A stretch of DNA of 39,089 nucleotides, taken from an uncultured Flavobacteriales bacterium. Its GTDB lineage: Bacteria > Bacteroidota > Bacteroidia > Flavobacteriales > BACL11. Positions within the stretch are counted from its first letter, which is position 1; every line of letters starts with the position of its first letter. The notes beneath the pieces are model-generated. The model saw nothing but the letters and a program-made list of their open reading frames with translations. It did no database searches and was not told where the DNA came from. The DNA lies in assembly GCA_905612305.1 (NCBI GenBank), contig CAJQRK010000018.1, positions 1 through 39,089 of the forward strand, given 5' to 3'. Of the stretch, positions 1-9,092 are shown piece by piece. Both the position numbers and the translations under genes were made by a program.

Positions 1-1
1 T

Positions 2-559
2 TTATTTAGTCATTATGTAGTGATTAATGAACAAGAAATTGCCACTCGTTTTAAGATCACTACTAAAGAAGTAAAGCAATTATTAGCTAAATTAATGCAA
101 TTAGAAATAGTAAAATATATTCCTAAAAATAACAATGCTCAAATTACTTACTTAAAGCATAGAAAGGATATAGAATTTCTTAATTTAAATGAAAAAAAAT
201 GGGAAAATAGAAAACAACATGAAGAAGAAAAGCTTTCCAAAATAATAAACTACATAACTGAAAAACAAGAATGTAGAAGTAAATTATTATTGCGCTATTT
301 TGGTGAGAAAGACATCGCTCAATGCGGTAAATGTGACTTCTGTATTCGTCGGAAAAGAGAACAAATTAAAGAGATTGAATACCAAAAAATAAGAGCTCAA
401 TTAGAGAAAATATTGAACAATAACGAACTCACCCTTGAAGAAATATGTACTTTGCTTCCTAAAATTAATGAAGGAGAACTTATAAATGTGATTCAATTTC
501 TATTTGATAACGATAATATTGGAAAGTTTGGAAACAAATACCAATGGAGAAGCAATTAA
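2..559 (+). CDS. recQ: ATP-dependent DNA helicase RecQ, C-terminal part (cut by window edge)
   Basis: This is the C-terminal end of a RecQ-family 3'-5' DNA helicase used in recombination and repair. The frame stays open to the left edge, so the GTG at 20 is not a real start and the gene begins outside the window. The diagnostic part is the zinc-binding region: CRSKLLLRYFGE (coded from about 271) followed by CGKCDFC (about 319-342) supplies the four RecQ zinc cysteines. A winged-helix-like stretch (EIATRF to IVKYIP) lies before it and a short helical tail after it. No HRDC domain is visible, which fits the shorter RecQ form common in Bacteroidota. The ATPase motifs lie outside the window and cannot be checked. 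Confidence 0.85.
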   Translation, partial: LFSHYVVINEQEIATRFKITTKEVKQLLAKLMQLEIVKYIPKNNNAQITYLKHRKDIEFLNLNEKKWENRKQHEEEKLSKIINYITEKQECRSKLLLRYFGEKDIAQCGKCDFCIRRKREQIKEIEYQKIRAQLEKILNNNELTLEEICTLLPKINEGELINVIQFLFDNDNIGKFGNKYQWRSN

Positions 560-573
560 TTTATCGGAAAATG

Positions 574-581
574 TAATTTTG
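574..581 (+). promoter_or_regulatory. Possible -7 element upstream of fmt
   Basis: TAATTTTG matches the Bacteroidota -7 consensus TANNTTTG and lies directly before the fmt start at 586, which would give an almost leaderless message. I see no TTG at the -33 position, so the call is weak. Confidence 0.3.
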
Positions 582-585
582 TAAT

Positions 586-1566
586 ATGAAAATCATTTTT
601 TTTGGAACCCCTAACTTTGCCGCAAATAATTTAAAAGCATTAATAAATGCTGGGCATGATATAGTAGCTATAGTTTGTCCCCCTGATAGCAGAAAAGGAA
701 GAGGAAAACAACTAAAATCTTGTGCGGTGAAAGAAGTTGGACAAGAGAATGACATTGCTGTACTGCAACCCTTAAAACTAAAAAGTGAAGATTTTATTGA
801 AGCATTAACATCATTCAATGCTGATTTATTTATTGTAGTAGCTTTTAGGATGTTGCCTGAATTAGTTTGGAGCCTACCCAAAAAAGGAACTATTAATTTA
901 CACACTTCCCTCCTGCCAAAATACAGGGGTGCCGCCCCAATTAATTGGGCATTAATTAATGGAGAAAAAGAAACAGGAATCACAACTTTTTTTATTGACA
1001 AACAGATTGATTCCGGTATAATTATTCAGCAAGAAAAAATAGAACTTACACAAAATACTACAGCGGCCGAATTACATAATACTTTAATGAATAAAGGAAG
1101 TAAATTACTAATCAATACCTTACATTCAATTAAAAATAATTCCGCAACCCAAACTCCTCAACAACATAGTGCAACTATGTTAGAAGCGCCAAAATTAACA
1201 AAAGAGTTATTAAAAATAGATTGGGGGAAATCAGCTGAAGAAATTCATAACTTAATAAGAGGTCTCTCTCCATTTTTGGATAATAATACGCAATTAAAAG
1301 ATGTTGCAATTTGTCCTTCTGCATGGTTTTTCCTACAAGATAATAATGGGGTTAAAAAAAGAATAAAATTACATCTCTCTGAAGTAGTTAGTACACAGTC
1401 TGATGACTTATTAAGCATTAAAACAGATAATAAAACTTACTTTCATATTGCTACCTATAAAAATTCAATTTCTATTCTTAACTTGCAAGCTGAAGGCAAA
1501 AATACTATGACTATTCAGCAATTTCTGCAAGGCAATAAGGTTGATAAAAATGATAAAGTTCTATGA
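586..1566 (+). CDS. fmt: Methionyl-tRNA formyltransferase
   Basis: Transfers a formyl group from 10-formyl-tetrahydrofolate to methionyl-initiator-tRNA in the cytoplasm. At 326 residues it has the normal family length. The N-terminal formyltransferase fold starts MKIIFFGTPNFA. The active-site segment INLHTSLLPKYRGAAPI holds the family's Asn104 and His106, and QIDSG supplies Asp142, so the catalytic triad is complete. The C-terminal Fmt domain follows (LTKELLKIDWGKSAEEIHNLIRGLSP). Its stop codon overlaps the trmH start by four bases (ATGA), so the two are probably translationally coupled. Confidence 0.96.
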   Translation: MKIIFFGTPNFAANNLKALINAGHDIVAIVCPPDSRKGRGKQLKSCAVKEVGQENDIAVLQPLKLKSEDFIEALTSFNADLFIVVAFRMLPELVWSLPKKGTINLHTSLLPKYRGAAPINWALINGEKETGITTFFIDKQIDSGIIIQQEKIELTQNTTAAELHNTLMNKGSKLLINTLHSIKNNSATQTPQQHSATMLEAPKLTKELLKIDWGKSAEEIHNLIRGLSPFLDNNTQLKDVAICPSAWFFLQDNNGVKKRIKLHLSEVVSTQSDDLLSIKTDNKTYFHIATYKNSISILNLQAEGKNTMTIQQFLQGNKVDKNDKVL

Positions 1567-2249
1567 GCACCATTACTAATGATTTAGTTCAATATTTAAA
1601 GGCATTTGTTGTTGATGAAAGACGTGAACTCTTTGAAGAAAAGATACAGCAAAGAACAAAACACATCACTATAGTATTAGAAAATATTTTTCAAGGACGT
1701 AATATCTCAGCATCTATCCGTTCGGCAGATTGCTTTGGAATACAAGACGTACATATTATTGAAAATGATAATATTTTTAATGATGATTCAGAGGTGTCAA
1801 TGGGTGCCGAAAAATGGATTACAATTAGTAGACATAATCAGAAAAAACACAATTCAACAGAAGCAATAAAAAAGCTAAAATCAGAAGGATATCAAATAAT
1901 TGCTGCCACTCCACACAATACGAATTGTAATTTATTTGATGTTGATGTCAGAAAACAGAAAGTCGCCTTAATATTTGGAGCTGAAGTAAAGGGCTGTAGT
2001 GAACAAGCATTAGCATTAGCAGATAAAAAGATAAAAATACCAATGTATGGCTTTACCGAAAGTTTTAATATTTCAGTATCCGTATCTCTTTGCTTACAGC
2101 ACCTAACTTACAAATTAAGAAAGGCATCTTTTGACTGGAGAATGACTGAAAATGAACAAGATAAAGCAATGTTGCAATGGTTAAGAAATAGCATAAAATC
2201 ATCTGCAAAAATTGAAGAAGAATACCTGAGTAATCACTGTAAAAAATAA
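1563..2249 (+). CDS. trmH: TrmH-type tRNA (guanosine-2'-O)-methyltransferase (SpoU family)
   Basis: A SPOUT-fold RNA 2'-O-methyltransferase of 228 residues. All three SpoU motifs are present: motif 1 (NISASIRSADCFGIQDVHII, with the conserved Asn and Arg), motif 2 (VALIFGAEVKGCS) and motif 3 (IPMYGFTESFNISVSVSLCL), which form the trefoil knot and S-adenosylmethionine site. The wording of motifs 1 and 3 is closest to TrmH, which makes Gm18 in tRNA, rather than RlmB. I infer the exact target from this similarity. The ATG overlaps the end of fmt by four bases, giving an fmt-trmH operon for tRNA processing. Confidence 0.9.
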   Translation: MSTITNDLVQYLKAFVVDERRELFEEKIQQRTKHITIVLENIFQGRNISASIRSADCFGIQDVHIIENDNIFNDDSEVSMGAEKWITISRHNQKKHNSTEAIKKLKSEGYQIIAATPHNTNCNLFDVDVRKQKVALIFGAEVKGCSEQALALADKKIKIPMYGFTESFNISVSVSLCLQHLTYKLRKASFDWRMTENEQDKAMLQWLRNSIKSSAKIEEEYLSNHCKK

Positions 2250-2271
2250 TGTGTAAATTTATAAAGAAATA

Positions 2272-2452
2272 ATGGGAAGAAGAGATAGAGAGTCAAGAAA
2301 AGGGAAAAAATTTAAAGGAAGTTATAGTATTGTAAGGCCTTAAAGAAAACAGTTAAAATTATTATTCCAGTTAAAAAGAAGGTTGTAGAAAAAGAAGAAG
2401 CTGAAGAAAAACTGCAATCTTTAAAAAGAAAGCCGCAGTAAAAAGGCAGTAA
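2272..2452 (+). pseudogene. bTHX-like small ribosomal protein gene, frameshifted
   Basis: The ATG at 2272 opens a 23-codon frame ending at TAA 2341-2343. The peptide has the bTHX pattern: MGRRDRESRKGKKFKG, then SYSIVRP. bTHX is a tiny basic protein of the 30S subunit, about 26 residues in Thermus and longer with Lys/Ala-rich tails in Bacteroidota. The expected tail continues in other frames. From 2343 a -1 frame reads KKTVKIIIPVKKKVVEKEE up to a stop at 2439-2441. From 2420 a further shift reads FKKKAAVKRQ up to a stop at 2450-2452. The tail has therefore been broken twice, by real decay or by sequencing errors. The 23-residue core could still be made. It follows trmH closely on the same strand. 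Confidence 0.6.
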
Positions 2453-2484
2453 GTTTATCTTTCAAAAAAATATACGGCTAGAAC

Positions 2485-3120
2485 TTATGGTGCTAACCTC
2501 TTTTTATTCCAAATTTTTTCATTTAAGTCATACACTAATCTATCATGCAAGCGAGATGGACGGCCTTGCCAAAACTCAATGCTAGCTGGAACTACACAAT
2601 ATCCACCCCAATGCAATGGGCGCTCTATTTCTTTCCCTTTAAATTTACTTTCTAATTTATTCAAACTATCCAAAAAATTATAACAGAGTTTAATGGCTTT
2701 ACTCTGATCAGATACCCATGCTCCCATTTGGCTTTCTCTTGGCCGACTTTTAAAATAAGCATCTGATTCTTTAGCTGAAATCTTTTTTGCAACACCATTT
2801 ATTCTTACTTGCCGTTCTAATTCTGGCCAATAAAAATTAAGCGCTACATTATTGTTGTGATCAATATCCTCAGCTTTACTGCTCGTGTAATTTGTAAAAA
2901 ATGTAAAACCATTTTCATTTACCCCCTTAAGCAACACTACTCTTGATGATGGTGTGTTTAGTACTGATATAGTAGAAAGCACACAAGCATTAGCTTCATC
3001 TTTATTTACCGCTAAAGCATCAGCAAACCAATTCATAAAATATTGAATTGGATTATCTTCTAAAGCATTAAAATCTATGGCTGATTTTTTATAATTTAAA
3101 CGTAAGTTTTTAATCTCCAT
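2485..3120 (-). CDS. pdxH: Pyridoxamine 5'-phosphate oxidase
   Basis: FMN-dependent oxidation of pyridoxine or pyridoxamine 5'-phosphate to pyridoxal 5'-phosphate, the last step of B6 synthesis and salvage. It is full length (211 residues). Family features include SSRVVLLKGV and GFTFFTNYTSSKA (FMN phosphate binding), the SRPRESQMGAWVSDQS segment, WGGYCVVPASIEFWQGRPSRLHDR (substrate-binding RxH), and the terminal KRLAP, normally RLxP. The frame can be extended two codons to a TTG at 3126, but the ATG at 3120 is the better start. It is divergent from yqgE across a 57-base gap. Its product is the cofactor of the two aminotransferases in the window, which are not linked to it by operon. Confidence 0.95.
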   Translation of the reverse strand: MEIKNLRLNYKKSAIDFNALEDNPIQYFMNWFADALAVNKDEANACVLSTISVLNTPSSRVVLLKGVNENGFTFFTNYTSSKAEDIDHNNNVALNFYWPELERQVRINGVAKKISAKESDAYFKSRPRESQMGAWVSDQSKAIKLCYNFLDSLNKLESKFKGKEIERPLHWGGYCVVPASIEFWQGRPSRLHDRLVYDLNEKIWNKKRLAP

Positions 3121-3177
3121 AATCAATATTAATTATCATTTTATATATTTACAAAAGTTAAACAAAGATATTTATTT

Positions 3178-3729
3178 ATGTTGAAAGCCAAAAAAGGAAG
3201 ATTATTAATTTCCGAACCCTCTTTAAATGATAATGTTTTCTTTAAAAGTGTGGTTTTACTTACTCATCATAATGATGAGGAAAGTATTGGACTAATACTC
3301 AATCATCCTACAAAGGTCAACCTTAATGAAATATTAAATGATATTCCGTTAAGCGATTTGCCTATTTATATTGGTGGTCCTGTTGAAAAGCAATCCTTAC
3401 ATTTTATCCATACTTTGGGCAGCATCATTCCTAATTCAAAACAAATAATTGATGGTATTTATTTTGGTGGTGATTTTGAAACAGTTATACAACTTATGCA
3501 TGATAAAAAAATTACTAAAAACGAAATTCGGTTTTTTGTAGGGTACTCAGGATGGGAAGCTGAACAACTAAATAATGAAATAAGAGATGATGCTTGGATT
3601 GTGCAAACTGCCAAAAATGAATTATGTATGAATTATTCTACTCCAAAACTTTGGAGTGACATTATCAAAACCAAAAAAATGGAACATGCTATCTGGGCAA
3701 ATATGCCTAAAGACCCAAGCTTAAACTAA
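3178..3729 (+). CDS. yqgE: YqgE/AlgH family protein
   Basis: A 183-residue member of the YqgE/AlgH (UPF0301) family, a compact cytoplasmic fold whose biochemical role is not settled. Family signatures are KGRLLISEPSLNDNVFFKSV near the N-terminus, IGLILNHPT, the IYIGGPVEKQSLHFIHT core and VGYSGWEAEQLNNEI. Its last 23 bases overlap the 3' end of the convergent aminotransferase gene, so the two transcripts are antisense there. The pairing of pdxH, yqgE and a class IV aminotransferase is one I recall from other flavobacterial genomes. Confidence 0.92.
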   Translation: MLKAKKGRLLISEPSLNDNVFFKSVVLLTHHNDEESIGLILNHPTKVNLNEILNDIPLSDLPIYIGGPVEKQSLHFIHTLGSIIPNSKQIIDGIYFGGDFETVIQLMHDKKITKNEIRFFVGYSGWEAEQLNNEIRDDAWIVQTAKNELCMNYSTPKLWSDIIKTKKMEHAIWANMPKDPSLN

Positions 3730-4525
3730 TCAGTTTTTTTTGTAATTGCTGAGCGAAATCATTTTTGTAGATTTTAGTAGCTGTAGAGATAACTTCTATA
3801 GGAGTAATTCCACTAATTGCATTAGTAGTAAAAACTTCATTAGCTTCTTGAATATCTAGTGGATTTAACGATTTTTCAATCACATTTACTTGCTCCAAAA
3901 CCCATTTTCGCATAGTCCCATCCAAACAACCTTCAGAAAGTGGTGGAGTGTAAATTATACCCTGTTTAATTATAAAAAGATTAGAATTTGTAGTTTCTAT
4001 AAAATTCCCATCTGTATTTTTTAGGATTGCATTATCAAACCCATTTTCTTTAGCATGAATCGCCCCTAAAACAGAAACTAAAGCATTTACTGATTTAATA
4101 TTGGACACTCTTCCTTTTGTCTTTTGTTCATCAGAAAAAACACAAAGAGAAATTGGAGTGTTTTTTACAAAACCACTGCCTTTATTAACGCTAATTAAAA
4201 CATCAAGACTATCTGAAACAGGAAGATATTTTCCCTCTCCACTCCTAGTTATATGGATTTTAGCACTTCCATTAACAATTTTATTTTTTTCAATTAACTT
4301 ATTAATTAAAGTGCATAGACTTCTTTCCGTTGCATTATTTTTTAATTTAAAAATTTTACAGGCAAATGAAAACCTAATATAATGAGCTGAAAAATTAAAG
4401 GGCTTAGCGTTAATTATTTTAATAGTTTCAAAAAAACCATCCCCATAATTAAATGACCTATTAGAGATTTTAATAACTATTTCTTCTTCATTTATAAATT
4501 CTGAGTTGTAAAACACCTCTCCCAT
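3707..4525 (-). CDS. Class IV (branched-chain/PabC-like) aminotransferase
   Basis: A fold-type IV pyridoxal-phosphate enzyme of 272 residues. SFNYGDGFFETIKI (about 25-38) is the usual N-terminal signature. The Schiff-base lysine should be Lys144 in VSNIKSVNAL, and DGNFIETTNSNLFII (172-186) with the C-terminal NAISGITPIE match the cofactor-binding loops. The length and wording fit aminodeoxychorismate lyase (PabC, making 4-aminobenzoate for folate) or a branched-chain/D-amino-acid aminotransferase. Sequence alone does not separate these, so no symbol is given. It is convergent with yqgE and divergent from the TonB-dependent receptor gene. Confidence 0.85.
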   Translation of the reverse strand: MGEVFYNSEFINEEEIVIKISNRSFNYGDGFFETIKIINAKPFNFSAHYIRFSFACKIFKLKNNATERSLCTLINKLIEKNKIVNGSAKIHITRSGEGKYLPVSDSLDVLISVNKGSGFVKNTPISLCVFSDEQKTKGRVSNIKSVNALVSVLGAIHAKENGFDNAILKNTDGNFIETTNSNLFIIKQGIIYTPPLSEGCLDGTMRKWVLEQVNVIEKSLNPLDIQEANEVFTTNAISGITPIEVISTATKIYKNDFAQQLQKKLISLSLGL

Positions 4526-4569
4526 TTTAGTTATTATTTGTAATTTGCGAACCTAATCAAAATTACTTT

Positions 4570-7401
4570 ATGAATAAAATTTTACTTCTTGCTTTTACTT
4601 TACTTTACCAAATTGGTTATGCTCAAATCCAAATTAGCGGGACTGTAATTGATGGACAAACAAAAGAAACTCTAATTGGTGCTAATGTAATTATAAAGGG
4701 CACAAATAACGGAACCTCAACTGATTTTAACGGCAACTATATACTTTCAATTTCTGATCCATTTCCCATTATTTTATCAGTTTCCTACTTGGGGTATAAG
4801 CTTACAGAAATTGAAATAAAAAATAAGCAGTCTAGCCAAATTAAATTATTTCCTAACAGCAAAAACTTACAAGAAGTAAAAGTAATAGATAGTAGAATTA
4901 CTCAAAAGCAAAAAGAATCAGCACTGACTGTTGAGGCCTTGGACATGATAGCTATTAAGGAAACCCCTTCTGCTAATTTCTATGATGGTTTAGGCGCCTT
5001 GAAAGGTGTAGATATTACAGCAGCAAGTTTAGGTTTTAAAGTAATTAATACCAGAGGATTTAATAGCACCTCCCCTGTTCGCTCGCTTCAAATTATTGAT
5101 GGAGTAGATAATCAATCTCCTGGGCTTAACTTTTCTTTAGGAAATTTTTTAGGTTCATCTGAATTGGATATTATGAAAGTTGAAATTATTCAAGGTGCTA
5201 GCTCGGCCTATTATGGCCCAAATGCTTTTAATGGAGTAATCAGCATGACAACTCTCAGCCCTTTTATAAAGCAAGGGCTATCCATACAATATAAATTTGG
5301 TGAGCGCCAGTTATTTGAAAATTCTATTCGTTTTGCTGAAAAATTTCAGAATAAAAAAGGAGAAGATATTTTTGCCTTCAAAATTAATCTTTCCTATATG
5401 AAGGCACTAGATTGGGAGGCTGATAATATGGAGGCAGTTGATGGTACAATTAGCAGTGATAACCCCGGAGGATATGATGCTATAAATAGATATGGAGATG
5501 AGGATACTGATGGTAGTTTAAATGATGTTAGAAATAATTTTAATCTAAATTATTTTACACATCCTAGTCTTGGTAAATTTCACCGAACAGGATATATGGA
5601 AAAAGATATAGTGGATTATAATACCAAGAACTTGAAAGCTCAAACATCATTACATTATATGATTACTCCTAAAACTGAGCTTATTTACGGAACTAATTAT
5701 AGCACAGGTACTACAGTTTATCAAGGAGATAATCGCTTGAGTTTAAAAAATATTCAGTTTTGGCAGAATAAATTAGAACTCAGACAAAAAGATAAATTCT
5801 TCATTAGAGCTTACAGAACATCAGAAGATGCTGGAGATTCTTATGATGCTGTATTTACAGCCCTCAAGTTACAAGAGCATAACGCAATATCTAATCAAGA
5901 CTGGTATACTGCCTATAAAAATAATTGGAAAGATAATTTTTCATGGGAGACCTTAAATTGGTCTAAACCTGAGGTAGTATTTAATCCTATTACTTTTCAA
6001 ACTGACTATTACTTTAATGGAAACCCAATTAATATATTAGACTGGATAAGCATGAGTGATTCTGTGCTAAATGCAAATGCGGAAGAAATTATTGCAACGC
6101 ATGATGCCACAAGAGCTCAGACAGATTTAGAAACAAACCGATTAATACCAGGAACAGTTGCTTTTAATGACATGTTAGTAGATATTACGACCAAAATTGC
6201 TAGTGAAGGGGGTGCCGGTTTTTATGACAAATCAGCTCTTAATCATGTGCATGGAGAATATTTTCTAGTAAACAATGATGTAGATAAAGTTAAAATAGGT
6301 GGAAATATTAGAGAATATACTCCAGACACCAGAGGAAGTTTATTTATAGATACAACTGAAATGATAACTAATAAAGAGGTAGGAATCTATATGGGATTTG
6401 AAAGAAAAAGTGATGCAGGTACTTTTAGCACAACCTTTAGAGCGGACAAAAATGAAAATTTTGATTTAAACTTTTCTCCTGCAATATCACTTGTTTTAAC
6501 ACCAACCGAAAAAGATATTATTCGTTTTTCAGTTTCTTCAGCTATCAGAAATCCCACCTTGGCTGATCAATACTTATACTATAATGTGGGTAGAGCAATA
6601 TTAATCGGTAACTTAAGCGGACATGGTACAGATTATGGAGAAAACCTAGTTACAGTTGAATCTTTAATTAATTATTATTTACCAGCTGCACAATCAAAGG
6701 ATAGTCTAAAATTCTTTAGTGTAAAACCTATACAGCCTGAAAAGGCAAGATCTGCTGAAATAGGATACAGAACAACTTTATTTGATAAAGTTTATATTGA
6801 TGCTAATTATTATTATTCTCGTTATACTGATTTTATAGGCTATAAAATTGGTGTAAAATATGATACAATAGGAAACAATAATCCTGATGCATATGAAATC
6901 TCATTACAATCTCTACAAGCTTATCGTATGGCAGCTAATGCTGAAAACACAGTAACAACTCAAGGGGCTTCAATAGGCATAAATTACTACTTACACCCTA
7001 ACTATTCTTTAAATGGAAATTATTCTTGGAATAAACTAAATGAAGAAGGGACGGAGGATCCGATAATTCCTGCTTACAATACCCCTGAACACAAATATAA
7101 CTTAGGTTTAATTGGGAGGGATTTACATTTATCATCTACAAACTCTATACTAAGAAACTTTAGTTTTAGCATAAATTATAAATGGATTGAAGGGTTTACT
7201 TATGAAGGATCCCCTCAATTTACAGGAAATGTTCCAACTTATGATTTGGTTGATGTGCAGGTAAGCAAAAAACTTCCTGAACTAAATGCAACTTTAAAAA
7301 TTGGCTCCTCAAATGTTTTAAATAATATGCATTATGAAGTGTACGGAGGGCCTTATATAGGAAGGATGACTTATTGTTCCTTGCTTTTTGAACTCAACTA
7401 A
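4570..7401 (+). CDS. TonB-dependent outer-membrane receptor with CarboxypepD_reg-like domain
   Basis: A 943-residue outer-membrane importer. A signal peptide (about 1-18, ending GYAQ) is followed by a carboxypeptidase-regulatory-like beta-sandwich (QISGTVIDGQTKETLIGANV onward, about 20-105). Next comes a plug domain (LQIIDGVDNQSPG, VEIIQGASSAYYGPNAFNG) and a 22-strand-type barrel ending MTYCSLLFELN, with the usual C-terminal aromatic strand. It does not show the long N-terminal form or lipoprotein partner of a SusC/SusD pair, so it is probably not a SusC glycan importer. The substrate cannot be read from the sequence. The next gene, 46 bases downstream, encodes a secreted hydrolase-fold protein, and the two may act together. 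Confidence 0.9.
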   Translation: MNKILLLAFTLLYQIGYAQIQISGTVIDGQTKETLIGANVIIKGTNNGTSTDFNGNYILSISDPFPIILSVSYLGYKLTEIEIKNKQSSQIKLFPNSKNLQEVKVIDSRITQKQKESALTVEALDMIAIKETPSANFYDGLGALKGVDITAASLGFKVINTRGFNSTSPVRSLQIIDGVDNQSPGLNFSLGNFLGSSELDIMKVEIIQGASSAYYGPNAFNGVISMTTLSPFIKQGLSIQYKFGERQLFENSIRFAEKFQNKKGEDIFAFKINLSYMKALDWEADNMEAVDGTISSDNPGGYDAINRYGDEDTDGSLNDVRNNFNLNYFTHPSLGKFHRTGYMEKDIVDYNTKNLKAQTSLHYMITPKTELIYGTNYSTGTTVYQGDNRLSLKNIQFWQNKLELRQKDKFFIRAYRTSEDAGDSYDAVFTALKLQEHNAISNQDWYTAYKNNWKDNFSWETLNWSKPEVVFNPITFQTDYYFNGNPINILDWISMSDSVLNANAEEIIATHDATRAQTDLETNRLIPGTVAFNDMLVDITTKIASEGGAGFYDKSALNHVHGEYFLVNNDVDKVKIGGNIREYTPDTRGSLFIDTTEMITNKEVGIYMGFERKSDAGTFSTTFRADKNENFDLNFSPAISLVLTPTEKDIIRFSVSSAIRNPTLADQYLYYNVGRAILIGNLSGHGTDYGENLVTVESLINYYLPAAQSKDSLKFFSVKPIQPEKARSAEIGYRTTLFDKVYIDANYYYSRYTDFIGYKIGVKYDTIGNNNPDAYEISLQSLQAYRMAANAENTVTTQGASIGINYYLHPNYSLNGNYSWNKLNEEGTEDPIIPAYNTPEHKYNLGLIGRDLHLSSTNSILRNFSFSINYKWIEGFTYEGSPQFTGNVPTYDLVDVQVSKKLPELNATLKIGSSNVLNNMHYEVYGGPYIGRMTYCSLLFELN

Positions 7402-7447
7402 ATTATTTTGTATTATTGCATAATACTAATTAAACAACTCAAATATT

Positions 7448-9067
7448 ATGAAAACAACTTTACAATCCGTATTTACAATTGCTCTCTTAAGTTTAGGGCT
7501 TTCAGTAAGTGCTCAAAAAGGAAATAGATATCTTGATGATGTCTTTTCAGCAGTAACAGTTACTAGTGATGTAACTTATGCTACAAATATTAGCATATTA
7601 CCTATGCTTTCAGGATTACCTCCTGGTCCTGCAACTTTGAAATGTGATATTTATGAGCCAGATGGAGATGTTTTAACGAATCGTCCTGTAATTATTTTAG
7701 TGCATACAGGCAGTTTTCTGCCCCCTATAGCAAATGGACAAGCAACAGGATCTAAAACAGATTTATCAATAGTTGAACAATGTACCAGATGGGCAAAAAA
7801 AGGATATGTTGCAGTTGCTATGGAAAATCGTTTAGGCTGGAACCCAACATCTACTGACCAAAATGTAAGAACCTCTACCTTATTACAAGCAGCATATAGA
7901 GGAATTCAAGATGCTAAAGCTATGGTTAGATATATGAGAATGACTGAAGCTACAGGAAATCCTTACGGAATTGATGAATCAAAAATTGTATTAGGAGGGC
8001 AAGGAACTGGTGCTTATATCTCATTGGGCTATGCTACTCTTAGTGAGGAATCGGAGTTGTTTTTACCTAAATTTTTAGATTTTTCTGACCCCGCAAATCC
8101 TATTCCTTATGTTTACCCTCCAGTATTTGGTAATATTGATGGAACAGATAGTACTTATGCTCCTGTTTATGATACAGATACAACTTCGGCAACTTATGGA
8201 CAGATAATCGGTCAAATGCCATTTAATATTCCAAACAATCTTGGTTATAGTAATGATGTAAATATGGTATTTAATTTAGGTGGTGCTCTTGCTGATATTT
8301 CATGGCTAGAAGCTGGTGATGTCCCTATGGTTTCTTTCCATTGTGAAAAAGATCCTTACGCACCAATTGATACTGGTGATGTCATTGTACCAACAACTGG
8401 AGACTTTGTTGTTGAAGTTATGGGAAGTAGAACCGTACAAGCAATGCAAAATACTTATAATAATAATCCATACGGAGCATGGGATTGGATTTCTGATCCT
8501 ATTACAACAGCTGCTAATATAAATAATGGTGGATATGATGGGCTATATGTTTTTAAAACACCTCCTCCATCTACAACACCAAATGCATTTGGTGAGCTAG
8601 AAGAAGAGCAAGGTTCTCCTTGGGATTGGTGGGACAATGCAACTTATGATGCGTATTTTACAGGTTATCATGGAACTCCAGCTGGATATGGTGCGGCCAA
8701 CTCTTTACTTGGAAACCCTAATATGTCAGCTGCTAATGGAAATTTATATTTAGACACAATACAAGGCTATTTAAACCCTAGAATGTATTTAACTCTAGGA
8801 TTAGGAACAGCTTTATCAGTAAATGAGTTGATAGTTCAAACAACTGAAATCTATCCAAATCCAGCTAATAATGTTTTAAACATTGTGAGTTATACCGTAG
8901 GAATTGAAAACATTTATATTTACAATACAAATGGCCAGTTAGTATTAGCTAATGAAGTTAGTGCTAACCAAATTAGATTAAATACCTCTACTCTTTCAAA
9001 AGGAGTTTATATTGTTGATATTAAATCTAAAGACACATCAATAAAAAGAAAACTTATTATTGAGTAA
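7448..9067 (+). CDS. T9SS-exported alpha/beta-hydrolase-fold protein lacking the nucleophilic serine
   Basis: A 539-residue secreted protein. The signal peptide is about 1-22 (ending SVSAQ). An esterase/lipase-like core covers about 60-320: VIILVHTGSF sits where HGGG-type oxyanion loops occur, VAVAMENRLGW follows, and SFHCEKDPYAP supplies an acid-type Asp302. The nucleophile elbow reads LGGQGTGAY (183-190), so the Gly-x-Ser-x-Gly serine position is Gly186. Either another residue acts or the protein is not a classical esterase. The last 80 or so residues are a T9SS type A sorting domain (EIYPNPANNVLNI, YIYNTNGQLV, LSKGVYIVDI, KRKLIIE), so it should be exported through PorT-dependent secretion. 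The terminator at 9093 follows closely. Confidence 0.8.
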   Translation: MKTTLQSVFTIALLSLGLSVSAQKGNRYLDDVFSAVTVTSDVTYATNISILPMLSGLPPGPATLKCDIYEPDGDVLTNRPVIILVHTGSFLPPIANGQATGSKTDLSIVEQCTRWAKKGYVAVAMENRLGWNPTSTDQNVRTSTLLQAAYRGIQDAKAMVRYMRMTEATGNPYGIDESKIVLGGQGTGAYISLGYATLSEESELFLPKFLDFSDPANPIPYVYPPVFGNIDGTDSTYAPVYDTDTTSATYGQIIGQMPFNIPNNLGYSNDVNMVFNLGGALADISWLEAGDVPMVSFHCEKDPYAPIDTGDVIVPTTGDFVVEVMGSRTVQAMQNTYNNNPYGAWDWISDPITTAANINNGGYDGLYVFKTPPPSTTPNAFGELEEEQGSPWDWWDNATYDAYFTGYHGTPAGYGAANSLLGNPNMSAANGNLYLDTIQGYLNPRMYLTLGLGTALSVNELIVQTTEIYPNPANNVLNIVSYTVGIENIYIYNTNGQLVLANEVSANQIRLNTSTLSKGVYIVDIKSKDTSIKRKLIIE

Positions 9068-9092
9068 ATAGGAAATATAATAAGAACAAAAG

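Noticed and set aside
561-1001. 146-codon minus-strand open frame opposite fmt
   Set aside because: It lies fully antisense to a clear fmt gene, has no recognisable domain and begins within fmt coding sequence. It is a shadow of the real frame.
4570-9067. Polysaccharide utilisation locus (SusC/SusD pair)
   Set aside because: The second gene encodes a T9SS hydrolase-fold protein, not a SusD-like lipoprotein, and no glycoside hydrolase is present. The receptor also lacks clear SusC traits.
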